Source of the DNA: Streptomyces sp. B1I3
GTDB taxonomy: Bacteria > Actinomycetota > Actinomycetes > Streptomycetales > Streptomycetaceae
Assembly (NCBI RefSeq): GCF_030816615.1
Contig: NZ_JAUSYD010000001.1
Coordinates: 6,594,501-6,658,500, forward strand
Reading direction: 5' to 3'
Length of the DNA stretch: 64,000 bases
Part shown: one piece after another, positions 48,643-57,620 of the stretch
How positions within the stretch are numbered: the first letter of the stretch is position 1
Layout: every line of letters starts with the position of its first letter
Position numbers and translations under genes: made by a program
Notes under the pieces: generated by a model
The model's database searches: none
Told to the model about the DNA's origin: nothing
Seen by the model: only the letters and a program-made list of their open reading frames with translations

Positions 48643-50787
48643 GTGAGCAGCGACGACGAGCGGTCCGACGAGCCCGAGGCCGGGGCTCCGGAGCAGCTTG
48701 CGCTCATCCGGGAGACCGTACGCAGGGCCAAGGTGCCCCGTGCCAAGCCCCGGACATGGCGAGGCGCCGCGCTGGCCGAGGAGCTTCCGGTCGCCCGCGT
48801 CCTGGTCAACAAGGGCGCACTCCACCTCGACCAGTATTTCGACTACGCCGTCCCGGAGGAGCTGGACGCCGTGGCGCAGCCGGGCGTGCGGGTGCGGGTG
48901 CGGTTCGGCGCCGGGGGACGGCAGGTCCGCGGCGGCCGGCGCGAGGGCGGCGGGCTCATCGACGGTTTCCTCATCGAGCGCCGGGTCGAGTCGGACTACC
49001 AAGGTGCCCTGGCGGCCCTCGCCTACGTCGTCTCGCCCGAGCCGGTGCTCGGGCCCGACCTGCTCGCGCTCTCCCGGGCCGTCGCCGACCGTTACGCCGG
49101 CAGCCTCGCCGACGTGCTGCAGCTCGCCGTGCCGCCCAGGAACGGCCGGGCCGAGTCGAAGCCGTCCCCCGCCCCCCTTCCGCCCCCCGCCGCCCCGCCG
49201 CCCGGGACCTGGGAGAGGTACGGGCAGGGGCCGGCCTTCCTGACGGCGCTCGCCGAGGGCGGCGCGCCCCGGGCCGTCTGGACGGCGCTGCCAGGACCGC
49301 ACTGGCCCGAGGAGATCGCCGCGGCCGTGACCGCCACCCTGGCCTCGGGCCGGGGTGCGCTCGTCGTCGTACCGGACGGGCGCAGCGCCGCCCGGGTGGA
49401 CGGCGCTCTCACCGCGCTCATGGGGGCCGGGCGCCATGCCCTGCTGACCGCCGACTCGGGGCCGGAGAAGCGGTACCGGCAGTGGCTCGCGGTCCGGCGC
49501 GGCTCCGTGCGTGCGGTGGTCGGGACCAGGGCGGCGATGTTCGCCCCGGTCGCCGACCTGGGCCTGGTGGCCGTGTGGGACGACGGTGACTCCAGCCACA
49601 GCGACGACAACGCCCCGTTCCCGCACGTCAGGGAGGTCCTGGAGCTGCGCGCGGCGCACGGCCGGTGCGCTTTCCTGCTCGGCTCGACGAGCTGCACGGT
49701 GGAGGCCGCGCAGCTGGTGGAGACCGGCTGGGCGCTGCCGCTGCGCGCCGACCGGGAGCAGCTGCGTGCCGCGGCGCCCCTGGTGCGCACGGTGGGTGAC
49801 GGCGAGCTCGCCCGGGACGGTGCGGCCCGTTCGGCCCGGCTGCCCAGCCTGGCCTGGCAGACCGTGCGGGACGGGCTGCGCAGCGGTCCGGTGCTGGTCC
49901 AGGTGCCGCGCCGCGGTTACGCGCCCCGGCTGGCCTGCGAGCGCTGCCGCGAGCCCGCGAGATGCCGGCACTGCGCGGGCCCTCTGCAGGCCCCGGACCA
50001 GCAGGACCTCGACTGCGCGTGGTGCGGGCGGGCCGAGACCGCCTGGCACTGTCTCGCCTGCGGAGGCCGGCGGCTGCGCGCGCAGATCGTCGGTGCGCGC
50101 CGGACAGCCGAGGAGCTGGGGCGTGCGTTCCCCGCCGTTCCGGTGCGGACGTCCGGCCGTGATCATGTGCTCGATTCCGTACCCGGCCAGCCCGCGCTGG
50201 TCGTCAGCACCCCCGGGGCGGAACCCGTGGCCGAGGGGGGCTATGCGGCCGCTCTGCTGCTGGACGGCTGGGCGATGGTCGGCCGGCCCGACCTGCGGGC
50301 GGGCGAGGAGGCACTGCGGCGCTGGACGGCAGCGGCGGCGTTGGTGCGGGGGCAGCCGGAGGGAGGCACGGTGGTGGTCGTGGCCGAGCCGACGCTGCGG
50401 CCCGTCCAGGCGCTGGTGCGCTGGGACCCGGTCGGCCATGCCCGGCGCGAGCTGGCGGAGCGGGCCGAGCTCGGCTTCCCCCCGGTGTCCCGGATGGCTT
50501 CGGTGACCGGGCCGCCGGAGGCGGTCGCCGCGTACCTCGCCGGCGCGGAGCTGCCGCCCGAAGCGGAAGTGCTCGGCCCCGTCCCGGTGCGGGGAGCCGT
50601 GCCGGGCAGACCCCGCAGGCAGGGCGACGCCCCACCCGGCGAGACCTGGGACCGGGCACTGATCAGGGTGCCGCCCGGGCGCGGCGCCGCGCTCGCGGCC
50701 GCCCTGAAGTCGGCGCAGGCGGCGCGGACCGCCCGCGGGAGCGGCGATCCCGTACGGATCAGGGTCGATCCGCCGGACATCGGCTGA
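48643..50787 (+). CDS. priA: PriA-type primosomal protein lacking helicase motifs
   Basis: A 714-residue PriA homologue. The N-terminal 3'-DNA-binding domain (V-L-V-N-K-G-A-L-H-L-D-Q-Y-F-D-Y-A-V-P near residue 55) and the zinc module with eight cysteines (about 425-475: C-E-R-C, C-R-H-C, C-A-W-C, C-L-A-C) are intact. The Walker A G-x-G-K-T is absent: the region reads A-L-V-V-V-P-D-G-R-S. The DEEH box is replaced by V-W-D-D-G-D-S-S-H. This is characteristic of actinobacterial PriA, which probably serves as a replication-restart scaffold rather than a helicase. The GTG start is next to TAGGTATG, so it may be leaderless. Confidence 0.9.
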   Translation: MSSDDERSDEPEAGAPEQLALIRETVRRAKVPRAKPRTWRGAALAEELPVARVLVNKGALHLDQYFDYAVPEELDAVAQPGVRVRVRFGAGGRQVRGGRREGGGLIDGFLIERRVESDYQGALAALAYVVSPEPVLGPDLLALSRAVADRYAGSLADVLQLAVPPRNGRAESKPSPAPLPPPAAPPPGTWERYGQGPAFLTALAEGGAPRAVWTALPGPHWPEEIAAAVTATLASGRGALVVVPDGRSAARVDGALTALMGAGRHALLTADSGPEKRYRQWLAVRRGSVRAVVGTRAAMFAPVADLGLVAVWDDGDSSHSDDNAPFPHVREVLELRAAHGRCAFLLGSTSCTVEAAQLVETGWALPLRADREQLRAAAPLVRTVGDGELARDGAARSARLPSLAWQTVRDGLRSGPVLVQVPRRGYAPRLACERCREPARCRHCAGPLQAPDQQDLDCAWCGRAETAWHCLACGGRRLRAQIVGARRTAEELGRAFPAVPVRTSGRDHVLDSVPGQPALVVSTPGAEPVAEGGYAAALLLDGWAMVGRPDLRAGEEALRRWTAAAALVRGQPEGGTVVVVAEPTLRPVQALVRWDPVGHARRELAERAELGFPPVSRMASVTGPPEAVAAYLAGAELPPEAEVLGPVPVRGAVPGRPRRQGDAPPGETWDRALIRVPPGRGAALAAALKSAQAARTARGSGDPVRIRVDPPDIG

Positions 50788-50798
50788 CGCGGGGCCGG

Positions 50799-51332
50799 TC
50801 AGCCGTTGCGCGGGCCGGGGAAGGCACCGGGGCGCAGTTCGTCACGGACCGGGGGAGTCCGGTCGGCCGACGGCTGCGGCGGCATGGAACGTGCCGCGGG
50901 GACGGCCGGTACCGGGGACGACGCCGCGGCCGGCGGGTGGGCCGCGGTCTCGGCGGCGGCGTCGGTGGTCCCCGGCTGCGGGGCGGCCCGGCGGGCGCCG
51001 TAACGGCGGTGCACCGCCTGCTTGGTGACCCCGAGCGCCGAGCCCACGGCGTCCCACGAGAAGCCCAGCGAGCGGTCGAAGTCCACCGCCGCCGTGACCA
51101 GCGTCTCGACGCTGTCCCGCAACTCCTGGGCCAGCCGGACCGTCGGGGCCGGCGCCCTGCCGTAGACGACGAAGCCCGCTGAGGGCCCGGAGCGGCGCGG
51201 ACGGTAGACGTTGCCCAACTGCGCAGTGAGGGTGCGCAGCGCGTCAACCTGCCGCCGGACCCGCTCGATGTCCCGCACCAACAGGTGCAGACTGGCACGC
51301 GCTTGGGCGTCGTGGGTTGCGTGGTCGGCCAT
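50799..51332 (-). CDS. Conserved protein with a helix-turn-helix
   Basis: A 177-residue protein. Residues about 10-75 look helical (L-H-L-L-V-R-D-I-E-R-V-R-R-Q-V-D-A-L). Residues about 85-112 contain a helix-turn-helix (S-W-D-A-V-G-S-A-L-G-V-T-K-Q-A-V-H-R-R-Y-G). The C-terminal third is Pro/Ala-rich and disordered. It is probably a DNA-binding protein of unknown target; similar genes are common in Streptomyces. The start is ATG 51332 with GAGAGG upstream. It is convergent with priA, 11 bases apart and without a visible terminator. Confidence 0.75.
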   Translation of the reverse strand: MADHATHDAQARASLHLLVRDIERVRRQVDALRTLTAQLGNVYRPRRSGPSAGFVVYGRAPAPTVRLAQELRDSVETLVTAAVDFDRSLGFSWDAVGSALGVTKQAVHRRYGARRAAPQPGTTDAAAETAAHPPAAASSPVPAVPAARSMPPQPSADRTPPVRDELRPGAFPGPRNG

Positions 51333-51391
51333 GAACAAGCCTCTCGAACCGGCGTTGAAAGGGATCGGACCGCACGATGGCGGCCCCCTTC

Positions 51392-51409
51392 GGTCAATCT
51401 CACTTGACC
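51392..51409. repeat. Inverted repeat upstream of the HTH gene
   Basis: ggtcaa and ttgacc arms separated by tctcac. Symmetry and position suggest an operator, possibly for the adjacent HTH protein. Confidence 0.4.
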
Positions 51410-51652
51410 AACGCCTCACCCGCCGATGTGGTCACGCTATCGGGGCGTATGTGAATATGCGCGGGGCGCGCGGGTCCGCTCACGCCCCGGGGGCGGCGCC
51501 CGGAGCCTCTCGCGGCCCCACCGGCGCTGCCGCGATCCCGGCTCCGCACGAGCTGGGGGACTTCGATCGCCCCGCGTCACTCCGTCCTCCGCCTGGCAGG
51601 ACGCACGCACCGGGCCCCGCTCCCCGGTCCGGCATGATCCGGAGACACGACC

Positions 51653-51658
51653 TAGACT
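51653..51658 (+). promoter_or_regulatory. Candidate -10 element for fmt
   Basis: TAGACT fits the Streptomyces -10 consensus; transcription would start near 51665, leaving a leader of about 45 bases. The -35 is weak. Confidence 0.4.
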
Positions 51659-51709
51659 GGTGTGCTGCTCGCCACCGTACGTTCCGGCCCGAGAGGCAGT
51701 CCGCCACCC

Positions 51710-52642
51710 ATGAAGCTCGTCTTCGCAGGCACCCCCGAGGTCGCCGTCCCCGCCTTGGACGCCCTGATCGCCTCCGGCCGCCACGAGGTGGCCGCCGTGG
51801 TCACCCGTCCCGACGCACCGGCCGGGCGGGGGCGCAGGCTGGTGGCCAGCCCGGTGGCGGAGCGTGCCGAGGAGGCGGGGATCGAGGTGCTCAAGCCGGC
51901 CAGGCCGCGGGACGAGGAGTTCCTGGCACGGCTGCGCGAGATCGGGCCCGACTGCTGTCCCGTCGTCGCCTACGGCGCGCTGCTGCCCAAGATCGCGCTC
52001 GACGTGCCCGCCCGGGGCTGGGTCAACCTGCACTTCTCCCTGCTGCCCGCCTGGCGCGGGGCCGCCCCCGTCCAGCACGCCGTGATGGCCGGGGACGAGG
52101 TGACCGGCGCCTCGACCTTCCTGATCGAGGAGGGGCTGGACTCCGGACCGGTCTACGGGGTCCTGACCGAGCGGGTACGGCCCACCGACACCAGCGGCGA
52201 CCTGCTCACCCGGCTGGCCTTCGCCGGCGCCGGGCTGCTCGCCGCCACCATGGACGGCATCGAGGACGGCACCCTGCACGCCGTCCCGCAGCCCGCCGAA
52301 GGCATCACCCTCGCCCCCAAGATCACCGTCGAGGACGCCCAGGTGCAGTGGTCCGCGCCCGCGCTGCGGGTCGACCGCGTGGTGCGCGGCTGCACCCCCG
52401 CCCCCGGCGCCTGGACCCTGTTCCGCGGGGAGCGCCTCAAGCTGGTCCAGGCCGCACCCGTCGTCGACCGCACGGACCTGGCGCCGGGCGAACTGTCCGC
52501 GGGGAAGAACAACGTGTACGTGGGCACGGGCTCGCACGCCGTGGAGCTCCACTGGGTCCAGCCCCAGGGCAAGAAGCCGATGCGGGCCGCCGACTGGGCC
52601 AGGGGCGTCCGCATCGCCCACGGCGAGGCGCTGGGCGTCTGA
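51710..52642 (+). CDS. fmt: Methionyl-tRNA formyltransferase
   Basis: Fmt (310 aa) formylates initiator Met-tRNA. It begins M-K-L-V-F-A-G-T-P-E-V-A-V-P-A-L. The catalytic region N-L-H-F-S-L-L-P-A-W-R-G-A-A-P-V-Q (N, H and the following D-S-G-P) is intact, and the C-terminal OB-like tRNA domain covers about 205-305. ATG 51710 gives the family start; the GTG at 51662 lies at the predicted transcription start and is unlikely. rsmB follows after 186 bases. Confidence 0.96.
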   Translation: MKLVFAGTPEVAVPALDALIASGRHEVAAVVTRPDAPAGRGRRLVASPVAERAEEAGIEVLKPARPRDEEFLARLREIGPDCCPVVAYGALLPKIALDVPARGWVNLHFSLLPAWRGAAPVQHAVMAGDEVTGASTFLIEEGLDSGPVYGVLTERVRPTDTSGDLLTRLAFAGAGLLAATMDGIEDGTLHAVPQPAEGITLAPKITVEDAQVQWSAPALRVDRVVRGCTPAPGAWTLFRGERLKLVQAAPVVDRTDLAPGELSAGKNNVYVGTGSHAVELHWVQPQGKKPMRAADWARGVRIAHGEALGV

Positions 52643-52828
52643 GCCCTCCCGGGGCCGGTGCGGGGCCGGACCCGGACCCGCACCACGCGGGACTGCCGAC
52701 CTCAGGCTCCTGCCCGGCCGCCGCTGCCCCCTGCCCCTGCCCTGCCGCCCCTCCCGGCACGGGCCGCGGACGCGGCCGACGTACGCTGGAGAGGTTCGCC
52801 CCCTCACCATCAGCGGAGCACCTTTCAC

Positions 52829-54262
52829 GTGAACGACCAGCAGCGTCGCCGTCCGGCCAAGCAGCACCGCCGTCCGCAGAAGGACCCGGTCCGGTTCCTC
52901 GCCTTCGAAGCGCTCAGGGCGGTCGACGAACGCGACGCGTACGCCAACCTCGTCCTGCCGCCGCTGCTGAAGAAGGCACGCGCCAAGGGGGACTTCGACG
53001 GCAGGGACGCGGCGCTGGCGACCGAGCTCGTCTACGGGACCCTGCGCCGGCAGGGCACGTACGACGCGATCGTCGCCGCCTGCATCGACCGGCCGCTGCG
53101 CGAGGTCGATCCGCCGGTGCTCGACGTGCTGAACATGGGTGTGCACCAACTGCTCGGCACCCGCATCCCCACCCACGCGGCCGTCTCCGCCAGCGTGGAG
53201 CTGGCCCGGGTCGTGCTGGGCGAGGGCCGTGCCAAATTCGTCAACGCGGTGCTGCGCAAGGTCGCCGCCGACGACCTGGACGGCTGGGTGGAGCGCGTCG
53301 CCCCGCCCTACGACGAGGACGCCGAGGCGCACCTCTCCCTCGTCCACTCGCACCCGCGGTGGGTCGTCTCCTCCCTCTGGGACGCCCTCGGCGGCGGGCG
53401 CGCCGGGATCGAGGACCTGCTGGAGGCCGACAACGAGCGGCCCGAGGTGACGCTGGTGGCCCGGCCCGGCCGCTCCACCCCCGAGGAACTGCTGTCCGCC
53501 CTCGGTGAGGAGAGCGGTCTGCCGGGCCGCTGGTCGCCCTACGCCGTACGGATGGCCGAGGGCGGCGAGCCCGGCGCCCTGGCTGCCGTACGGGACGGCA
53601 GGGCCGGCGTGCAGGACGAGGGGAGCCAGCTCGTCGCGGCAGCCCTGGCCGCCGCGCCCGTCGAGGGCCGTGACACCCGGTGGCTCGACGGCTGCGCCGG
53701 CCCGGGAGGCAAGGCCGCGCTGCTCGCCGCCCTCGCCTCCGGGCGAGGCGCGTCGCTCCTCGCCGCCGAGAAGCAGCCGCACCGGGCCCGGCTCGTCGAA
53801 CGTACCCTCGCCGGCAACCCCGGGCCGTACCAGGTGATCACGGCGGACGGCACCCGGCCGCCGTGGCGGCCCGGCTCCTTCGACCGGGTCCTGATGGACG
53901 TACCGTGCTCCGGGCTCGGCGCGCTGCGCAGGCGGCCGGAGTCGCGCTGGCGGCGCCGCCCCGAGGACCTCGAAGGCTTCGCCCCCCTGCAACGCGGCCT
54001 GCTGCGCGAGGCGTTCAAGGCCGTGCGGATCGGCGGGGTCGTCGGCTACGCGACCTGTTCGCCCCACCTCGCGGAGACCAGGGTCGTCGTCGAGGACGTG
54101 CTCAAGGGGCGCGGGGGAGAGCCCGTCGAGGCGGAGTGGGTCGACGCCCGGCCGCTGCTGCCGGGAGTGTCCGCCCTGGGTGACGGTCCCGACATCCAGC
54201 TGTGGCCGCACCTGCACGGCACGGACGCGATGTACCTCGCCCTGCTGCGCCGCACGGGCTGA
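52829..54262 (+). CDS. rsmB: 16S rRNA (cytosine-967-C5) methyltransferase RsmB
   Basis: A 477-residue RsmB-type enzyme. A NusB-like RNA-binding domain (about 20-160) precedes the SAM-dependent domain (about 235-475), with the SAM motif D-G-C-A-G-P-G-G-K. The two cysteines of the 5-methylcytosine family are the catalytic one in A-T-C-S-P-H and the release one in D-V-P-C-S-G-L-G. GTG 52829 follows GGAG; the first 25 residues are basic and variable. It sits in the conserved fmt-rsmB-rpe order. Confidence 0.93.
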   Translation: MNDQQRRRPAKQHRRPQKDPVRFLAFEALRAVDERDAYANLVLPPLLKKARAKGDFDGRDAALATELVYGTLRRQGTYDAIVAACIDRPLREVDPPVLDVLNMGVHQLLGTRIPTHAAVSASVELARVVLGEGRAKFVNAVLRKVAADDLDGWVERVAPPYDEDAEAHLSLVHSHPRWVVSSLWDALGGGRAGIEDLLEADNERPEVTLVARPGRSTPEELLSALGEESGLPGRWSPYAVRMAEGGEPGALAAVRDGRAGVQDEGSQLVAAALAAAPVEGRDTRWLDGCAGPGGKAALLAALASGRGASLLAAEKQPHRARLVERTLAGNPGPYQVITADGTRPPWRPGSFDRVLMDVPCSGLGALRRRPESRWRRRPEDLEGFAPLQRGLLREAFKAVRIGGVVGYATCSPHLAETRVVVEDVLKGRGGEPVEAEWVDARPLLPGVSALGDGPDIQLWPHLHGTDAMYLALLRRTG

Positions 54263-54396
54263 CCACGCAGGGGCAGGGTCCCGGACAGAGCCGCGGACCG
54301 GTCGAAAAGCCGGGAATGCGCGAACCGTAATGATCCCGTGAGGCTTTGGGGCACACCGAGGCGGGGAAGTGGCGCGGAGCATGGCAGGCTTGGTGC

Positions 54397-55080
54397 ATGG
54401 CCCAGATCAACCCCAGCATCCTGTCCGCCGACTTCGCGCGCCTCGCCGAGGAGGCGAAGGCCGTCGAAGGCGCCGACTGGCTCCATGTCGATGTCATGGA
54501 CAACCACTTCGTGCCCAACCTGACGCTCGGTGTGCCCATCGTGGAGGCGCTGAGCAAGGCCACGGACACCCCGCTGGACTGCCACCTGATGATCGAGGAC
54601 GCCGACCGCTGGGCTCCGCAGTACGTCGAGGCCGGCGCCGGCTCCGTCACCTTCCACGCGGAGGCCGCCGCGGCGCCCGTCCGGCTGGCACGGGAGATCA
54701 GGGCGAAGGGCGCGCGCGCCTCCATGGCGCTCAAGCCGGCGACCCCCGTCGAGCCGTACGAGGACCTGCTCCCCGAGCTCGACATGCTGCTGATCATGAC
54801 GGTGGAGCCGGGATTCGGCGGCCAGGCGTTCCTGGACATCATGCTGCCGAAGATCCGGCGTACCCGTGAGCTGATCTCCAAGCACGGTCTGGAGCTTTGG
54901 CTCCAGGTCGACGGTGGCGTCTCCGCCACCACCATCGAGCGGTGCGCGGAGGCGGGCGCGGACGTGTTCGTCGCCGGCTCCGCGGTGTACGGGGCGAAGG
55001 ATCCGGCCGAGGCCGTGCGCGCGCTGCGTGAGCAGGCGGACACGGTGACGGCCACCGCGCCCTGGGCATGCGCACACTGA
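54397..55080 (+). CDS. rpe: Ribulose-phosphate 3-epimerase
   Basis: Rpe (227 aa), the TIM-barrel enzyme of the pentose phosphate pathway. N-P-S-I-L-S-A-D-F near residue 5, H-V-D-V-M-D-N-H-F-V-P-N near residue 30, M-T-V-E-P-G-F-G-G-Q near residue 132 and Q-V-D-G-G-V near residue 170 contain the metal ligands and catalytic aspartates. ATG 54397 is preferred over the longer frame from 54346, whose extra residues do not match the family. No terminator is visible before the SorC-type regulator 79 bases on. Confidence 0.95.
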   Translation: MAQINPSILSADFARLAEEAKAVEGADWLHVDVMDNHFVPNLTLGVPIVEALSKATDTPLDCHLMIEDADRWAPQYVEAGAGSVTFHAEAAAAPVRLAREIRAKGARASMALKPATPVEPYEDLLPELDMLLIMTVEPGFGGQAFLDIMLPKIRRTRELISKHGLELWLQVDGGVSATTIERCAEAGADVFVAGSAVYGAKDPAEAVRALREQADTVTATAPWACAH

Positions 55081-55159
55081 ACGAAGGGCGGATGAACGCG
55101 GCCCGACGGGCCGGATCGAGGATCGCAGGATCTGACAGGATGAACGGCGTATCGGGCGC

Positions 55160-56206
55160 GTGAACAGCAGTGAGGAGATCGCGGTGTCTGGCATCTCGGC
55201 GGGTCGGTCAGCCATGCGGATGGGACCCGCGGAGCTGGTGCAGGCGGCGGCCATGGCCCGCCGGTTCTATCTCGAGGGAAAGTCGAAGATCCAGATCGCC
55301 GAGGAGTTCGGCGTGAGCCGCTTCAAGGTGGCCCGGGTCCTGGAGACGGCCCTCGAGCGTGATCTCGTACGGATCGAGATCCGGGTTCCGGCGGAGCTGG
55401 ACGCGGAGCGTTCCGACGCACTCCGCGCGCGTTACGGTCTGCGGCACGCGGTCGTGGTCGAGTCCCCGGCCGAGGAGCAGGACGACGCCGCCGATCCGGA
55501 GAACCTGGGCGAGGTGGCGGCCGAGCTCCTGGGCGAGCTGGTGAACGAGGGCGACGTCCTGGGCCTGGCCTGGGGCCGCTCCACCATCCACATGGCGGCC
55601 GCCCTCGACCGGCTGCCGCCCTGCACGGTGGTCCAGCTCACGGGGGTCTACGACGCAGGGACGGCCGAGCGCGGCTCGGTCGAGGCGGTCCGCCGCGCGG
55701 CGCAGGTCTCGGGCGGCGAGGCCCATCCGATCTACGCCCCCATGCTGCTGCCGGATCCGGCGACGGCGGCGGCCCTGAGGCACCAGACGGGTATCGCCCG
55801 CGCATTCGAGTACTTCGACAAGGTGACGGTCGCCGCGGTCTCCATCGGGTCCTGGGAGCCGGGCATCTCCACCGTCCACGACATGCTCTCGGACGAGGAA
55901 CGCGCGCACTACGCCTCACTGGGCGTGGCCGCGGAGATGTCCGCGCACCTCTTCGACTCCGACGGCCGGCGGGTCGGCCGGGACCTGGGCGAGCGGTGCA
56001 TCACCGTGGAGGCGGACCGGCTGCGCCGGATCCCCGAGGTGGTGGCCATCGCCGGCGGCCAGCGCAAGGCGGCGGCGATCGGCGCGGTCCTGCGCTCCGG
56101 TCTGGTCACCAGCCTCGTGACGGACACCGCGGCCGCCGACTACCTGCTCACGGAGTCCGCGGCCGGACAGCGCCCCGCGCTGGAGCGCACCGACCCCGAC
56201 GACTGA
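55160..56206 (+). CDS. SorC/DeoR-type sugar-binding transcriptional regulator
   Basis: A 348-residue regulator. The helix-turn-helix lies at about 28-70 (A-R-R-F-Y-L-E-G-K-S-K-I-Q-I-A-E-E-F-G-V-S), followed by a SorC-type phosphosugar-binding domain (about 85-335) with L-G-L-A-W-G-R-S-T and the late L-V-T-D-T-A-A-A motif. The ligand is not predictable; position next to rpe suggests a sugar phosphate. GTG 55160 is given; ATG 55215 (M-R-M-G-P) is a plausible later start. A strong terminator follows. Confidence 0.85.
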   Translation: MNSSEEIAVSGISAGRSAMRMGPAELVQAAAMARRFYLEGKSKIQIAEEFGVSRFKVARVLETALERDLVRIEIRVPAELDAERSDALRARYGLRHAVVVESPAEEQDDAADPENLGEVAAELLGELVNEGDVLGLAWGRSTIHMAAALDRLPPCTVVQLTGVYDAGTAERGSVEAVRRAAQVSGGEAHPIYAPMLLPDPATAAALRHQTGIARAFEYFDKVTVAAVSIGSWEPGISTVHDMLSDEERAHYASLGVAAEMSAHLFDSDGRRVGRDLGERCITVEADRLRRIPEVVAIAGGQRKAAAIGAVLRSGLVTSLVTDTAAADYLLTESAAGQRPALERTDPDD

Positions 56207-56231
56207 CGCCAGGGGCGGCCGGCACCGCACA

Positions 56232-56272
56232 CGGCTCGGGCCGGGCACCCCGCGGGTGCCCGGCCCGAGCCG
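56232..56272. terminator. Bidirectional terminator between the SorC regulator and the terpene synthase
   Basis: Perfect 19-bp stem (cggctcgggccgggcaccc and its complement) with a 3-base CGC centre, 25 bases after one stop and 3 bases from the other. Confidence 0.87.
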
Positions 56273-56275
56273 CGC

Positions 56276-57334
56276 TCAGCTCCGGGGGCCGCCGGACGCG
56301 CCGTGGCCCGCACGGTCCGCGGCCACACCGAGGACGGTCTCCTCCAGATACGCCCCGGGCTCCTCGTACTGGCTGACGTCCGCCGGGTTGTAGCGCGGGG
56401 TCAGGCGCGACCAGTCGAGGTTGCCGCGCATCCAGCTCCGCATTCCGTCGAGGTACGGGACGAGCATCCCCGACAGCTGGGGGTACATGTCGATCAGCTC
56501 GTCCTCTGCCGTGAGGAACCGCTCGGTCTCGGTCGCTATCTCCGCGCACACGTGGTCGAGCGCCTGCTGCTCCCCGTAGCCGCGGTGGTGACGGACCAGG
56601 TGGACGAGATTGTGGATCTCCCCGAGCACCTGTTCCTTCTCGTAGGAGTACACGTCGTTGGCCCAGCACACGACGTTGCAGGAGGCTTCGAGCGCCGTGA
56701 TGAACCGGGGGTCGTTGTGCACCGACTCGGGTGCCTCTATACCGGCCACGATCTCGATCAGGTCCATGCACACGTGGATCGCCCCGGTGTGCCGGCGGTT
56801 GGTCATGTACGCCGCCTCGGACGGCACCACACCGTCGGCCCGGTTGCCCGCCTCCCAGGTGGTGGCGGTCGTGAGGTAGGTCATGAGGTGCCACGCGAAA
56901 CGGGTGCGCCAGTGCGGGGCGGCCCGCACGGTCGTACGTTCCCACAGGTCCACGAGGGCGACGACGGCGGCGGGGAGCTCCTCGCCCGGCAGCGGGGCGG
57001 GGCCCGAGCCCTCCACCACCGCCCGCATCCGGGCCACCACGTCGCGTACCCGGTCGGGGCTGCGGCCGAGGTGCCCGTCGTCCAGCTGGTCGTCGACGAG
57101 GAAGAGCCAGACGAACCAGTCGGCGACCAGATCCAGGTGCTCCGCGCTCGCCGTCGGATAGACCATGCCGACGAACGCGCCGAAGTCGGCCTGCTCGAAG
57201 CGCTCCCTGGCGGACTGCCGGTGCACCAGACCGGTGCGGCGCGTCCAGGCGTCGAGGTGCTCGCGGGTGTGTTCTACGTGCGGATTGCTCCGCTGCGGGA
57301 ACGGGCAGTAGATATCCGGCAGTTCGCTCTCCAC
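56276..57334 (-). CDS. Class I terpene synthase
   Basis: A 352-residue terpene cyclase using a prenyl diphosphate, most likely farnesyl diphosphate given its single-domain size. All catalytic elements are present with canonical spacing: the Asp-rich motif D81-D-Q-L-D-D86, the diphosphate sensor R180 exactly 46 residues before the NSE triad N226-D-V-Y-S230-Y-E-K-E234, and the R314-Y315 pair about 80 residues later. The product cannot be named. GTG 57334 is favoured because it puts P-D-I-Y-C-P-F-P at the usual place; the open frame continues to 57652 but through divergent-promoter sequence. No P450 or prenyltransferase gene is adjacent. Confidence 0.9.
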   Translation of the reverse strand: MESELPDIYCPFPQRSNPHVEHTREHLDAWTRRTGLVHRQSARERFEQADFGAFVGMVYPTASAEHLDLVADWFVWLFLVDDQLDDGHLGRSPDRVRDVVARMRAVVEGSGPAPLPGEELPAAVVALVDLWERTTVRAAPHWRTRFAWHLMTYLTTATTWEAGNRADGVVPSEAAYMTNRRHTGAIHVCMDLIEIVAGIEAPESVHNDPRFITALEASCNVVCWANDVYSYEKEQVLGEIHNLVHLVRHHRGYGEQQALDHVCAEIATETERFLTAEDELIDMYPQLSGMLVPYLDGMRSWMRGNLDWSRLTPRYNPADVSQYEEPGAYLEETVLGVAADRAGHGASGGPRS

Positions 57335-57620
57335 GGGCGGATCCGAGTCCTTTCCGGTCTGACGCGTGACAGGCCTTCCGGGCGCTTCCGCGCAGCTCTG
57401 CGGCCACCCGGGGCCTGCGCTTGTGAAGCTACCTGAGCCCCCGTCACCCGGTCCAGGGATCGTGATCACGAATGCTCGAATCCTGTTCGGGTAAGGTCCC
57501 TGGGTAAGGCAGGTTCCACTTGCCCGGCGCCCCCGGGACGCCTCTTCGGAGGAATCGACGAACGCGGGGGTGCATTGCTGTGTCTTCGTGGAAACGACCT
57601 GCACCGTTTCGTATGAAAAA

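Larger units (their letters stand above)
51333..51709. other. 377-bp divergent intergenic region
   Basis: Separates the minus-strand HTH gene from fmt. It contains an inverted repeat at 51392-51409 (ggtcaa / ttgacc, 6-base spacer), 60-77 bases before the HTH gene and placed like an operator, and a TAGACT -10-like element at 51653-51658, about 50 bases before fmt. The rest holds no coding-like or RNA-like pattern I can support. Confidence 0.5.
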
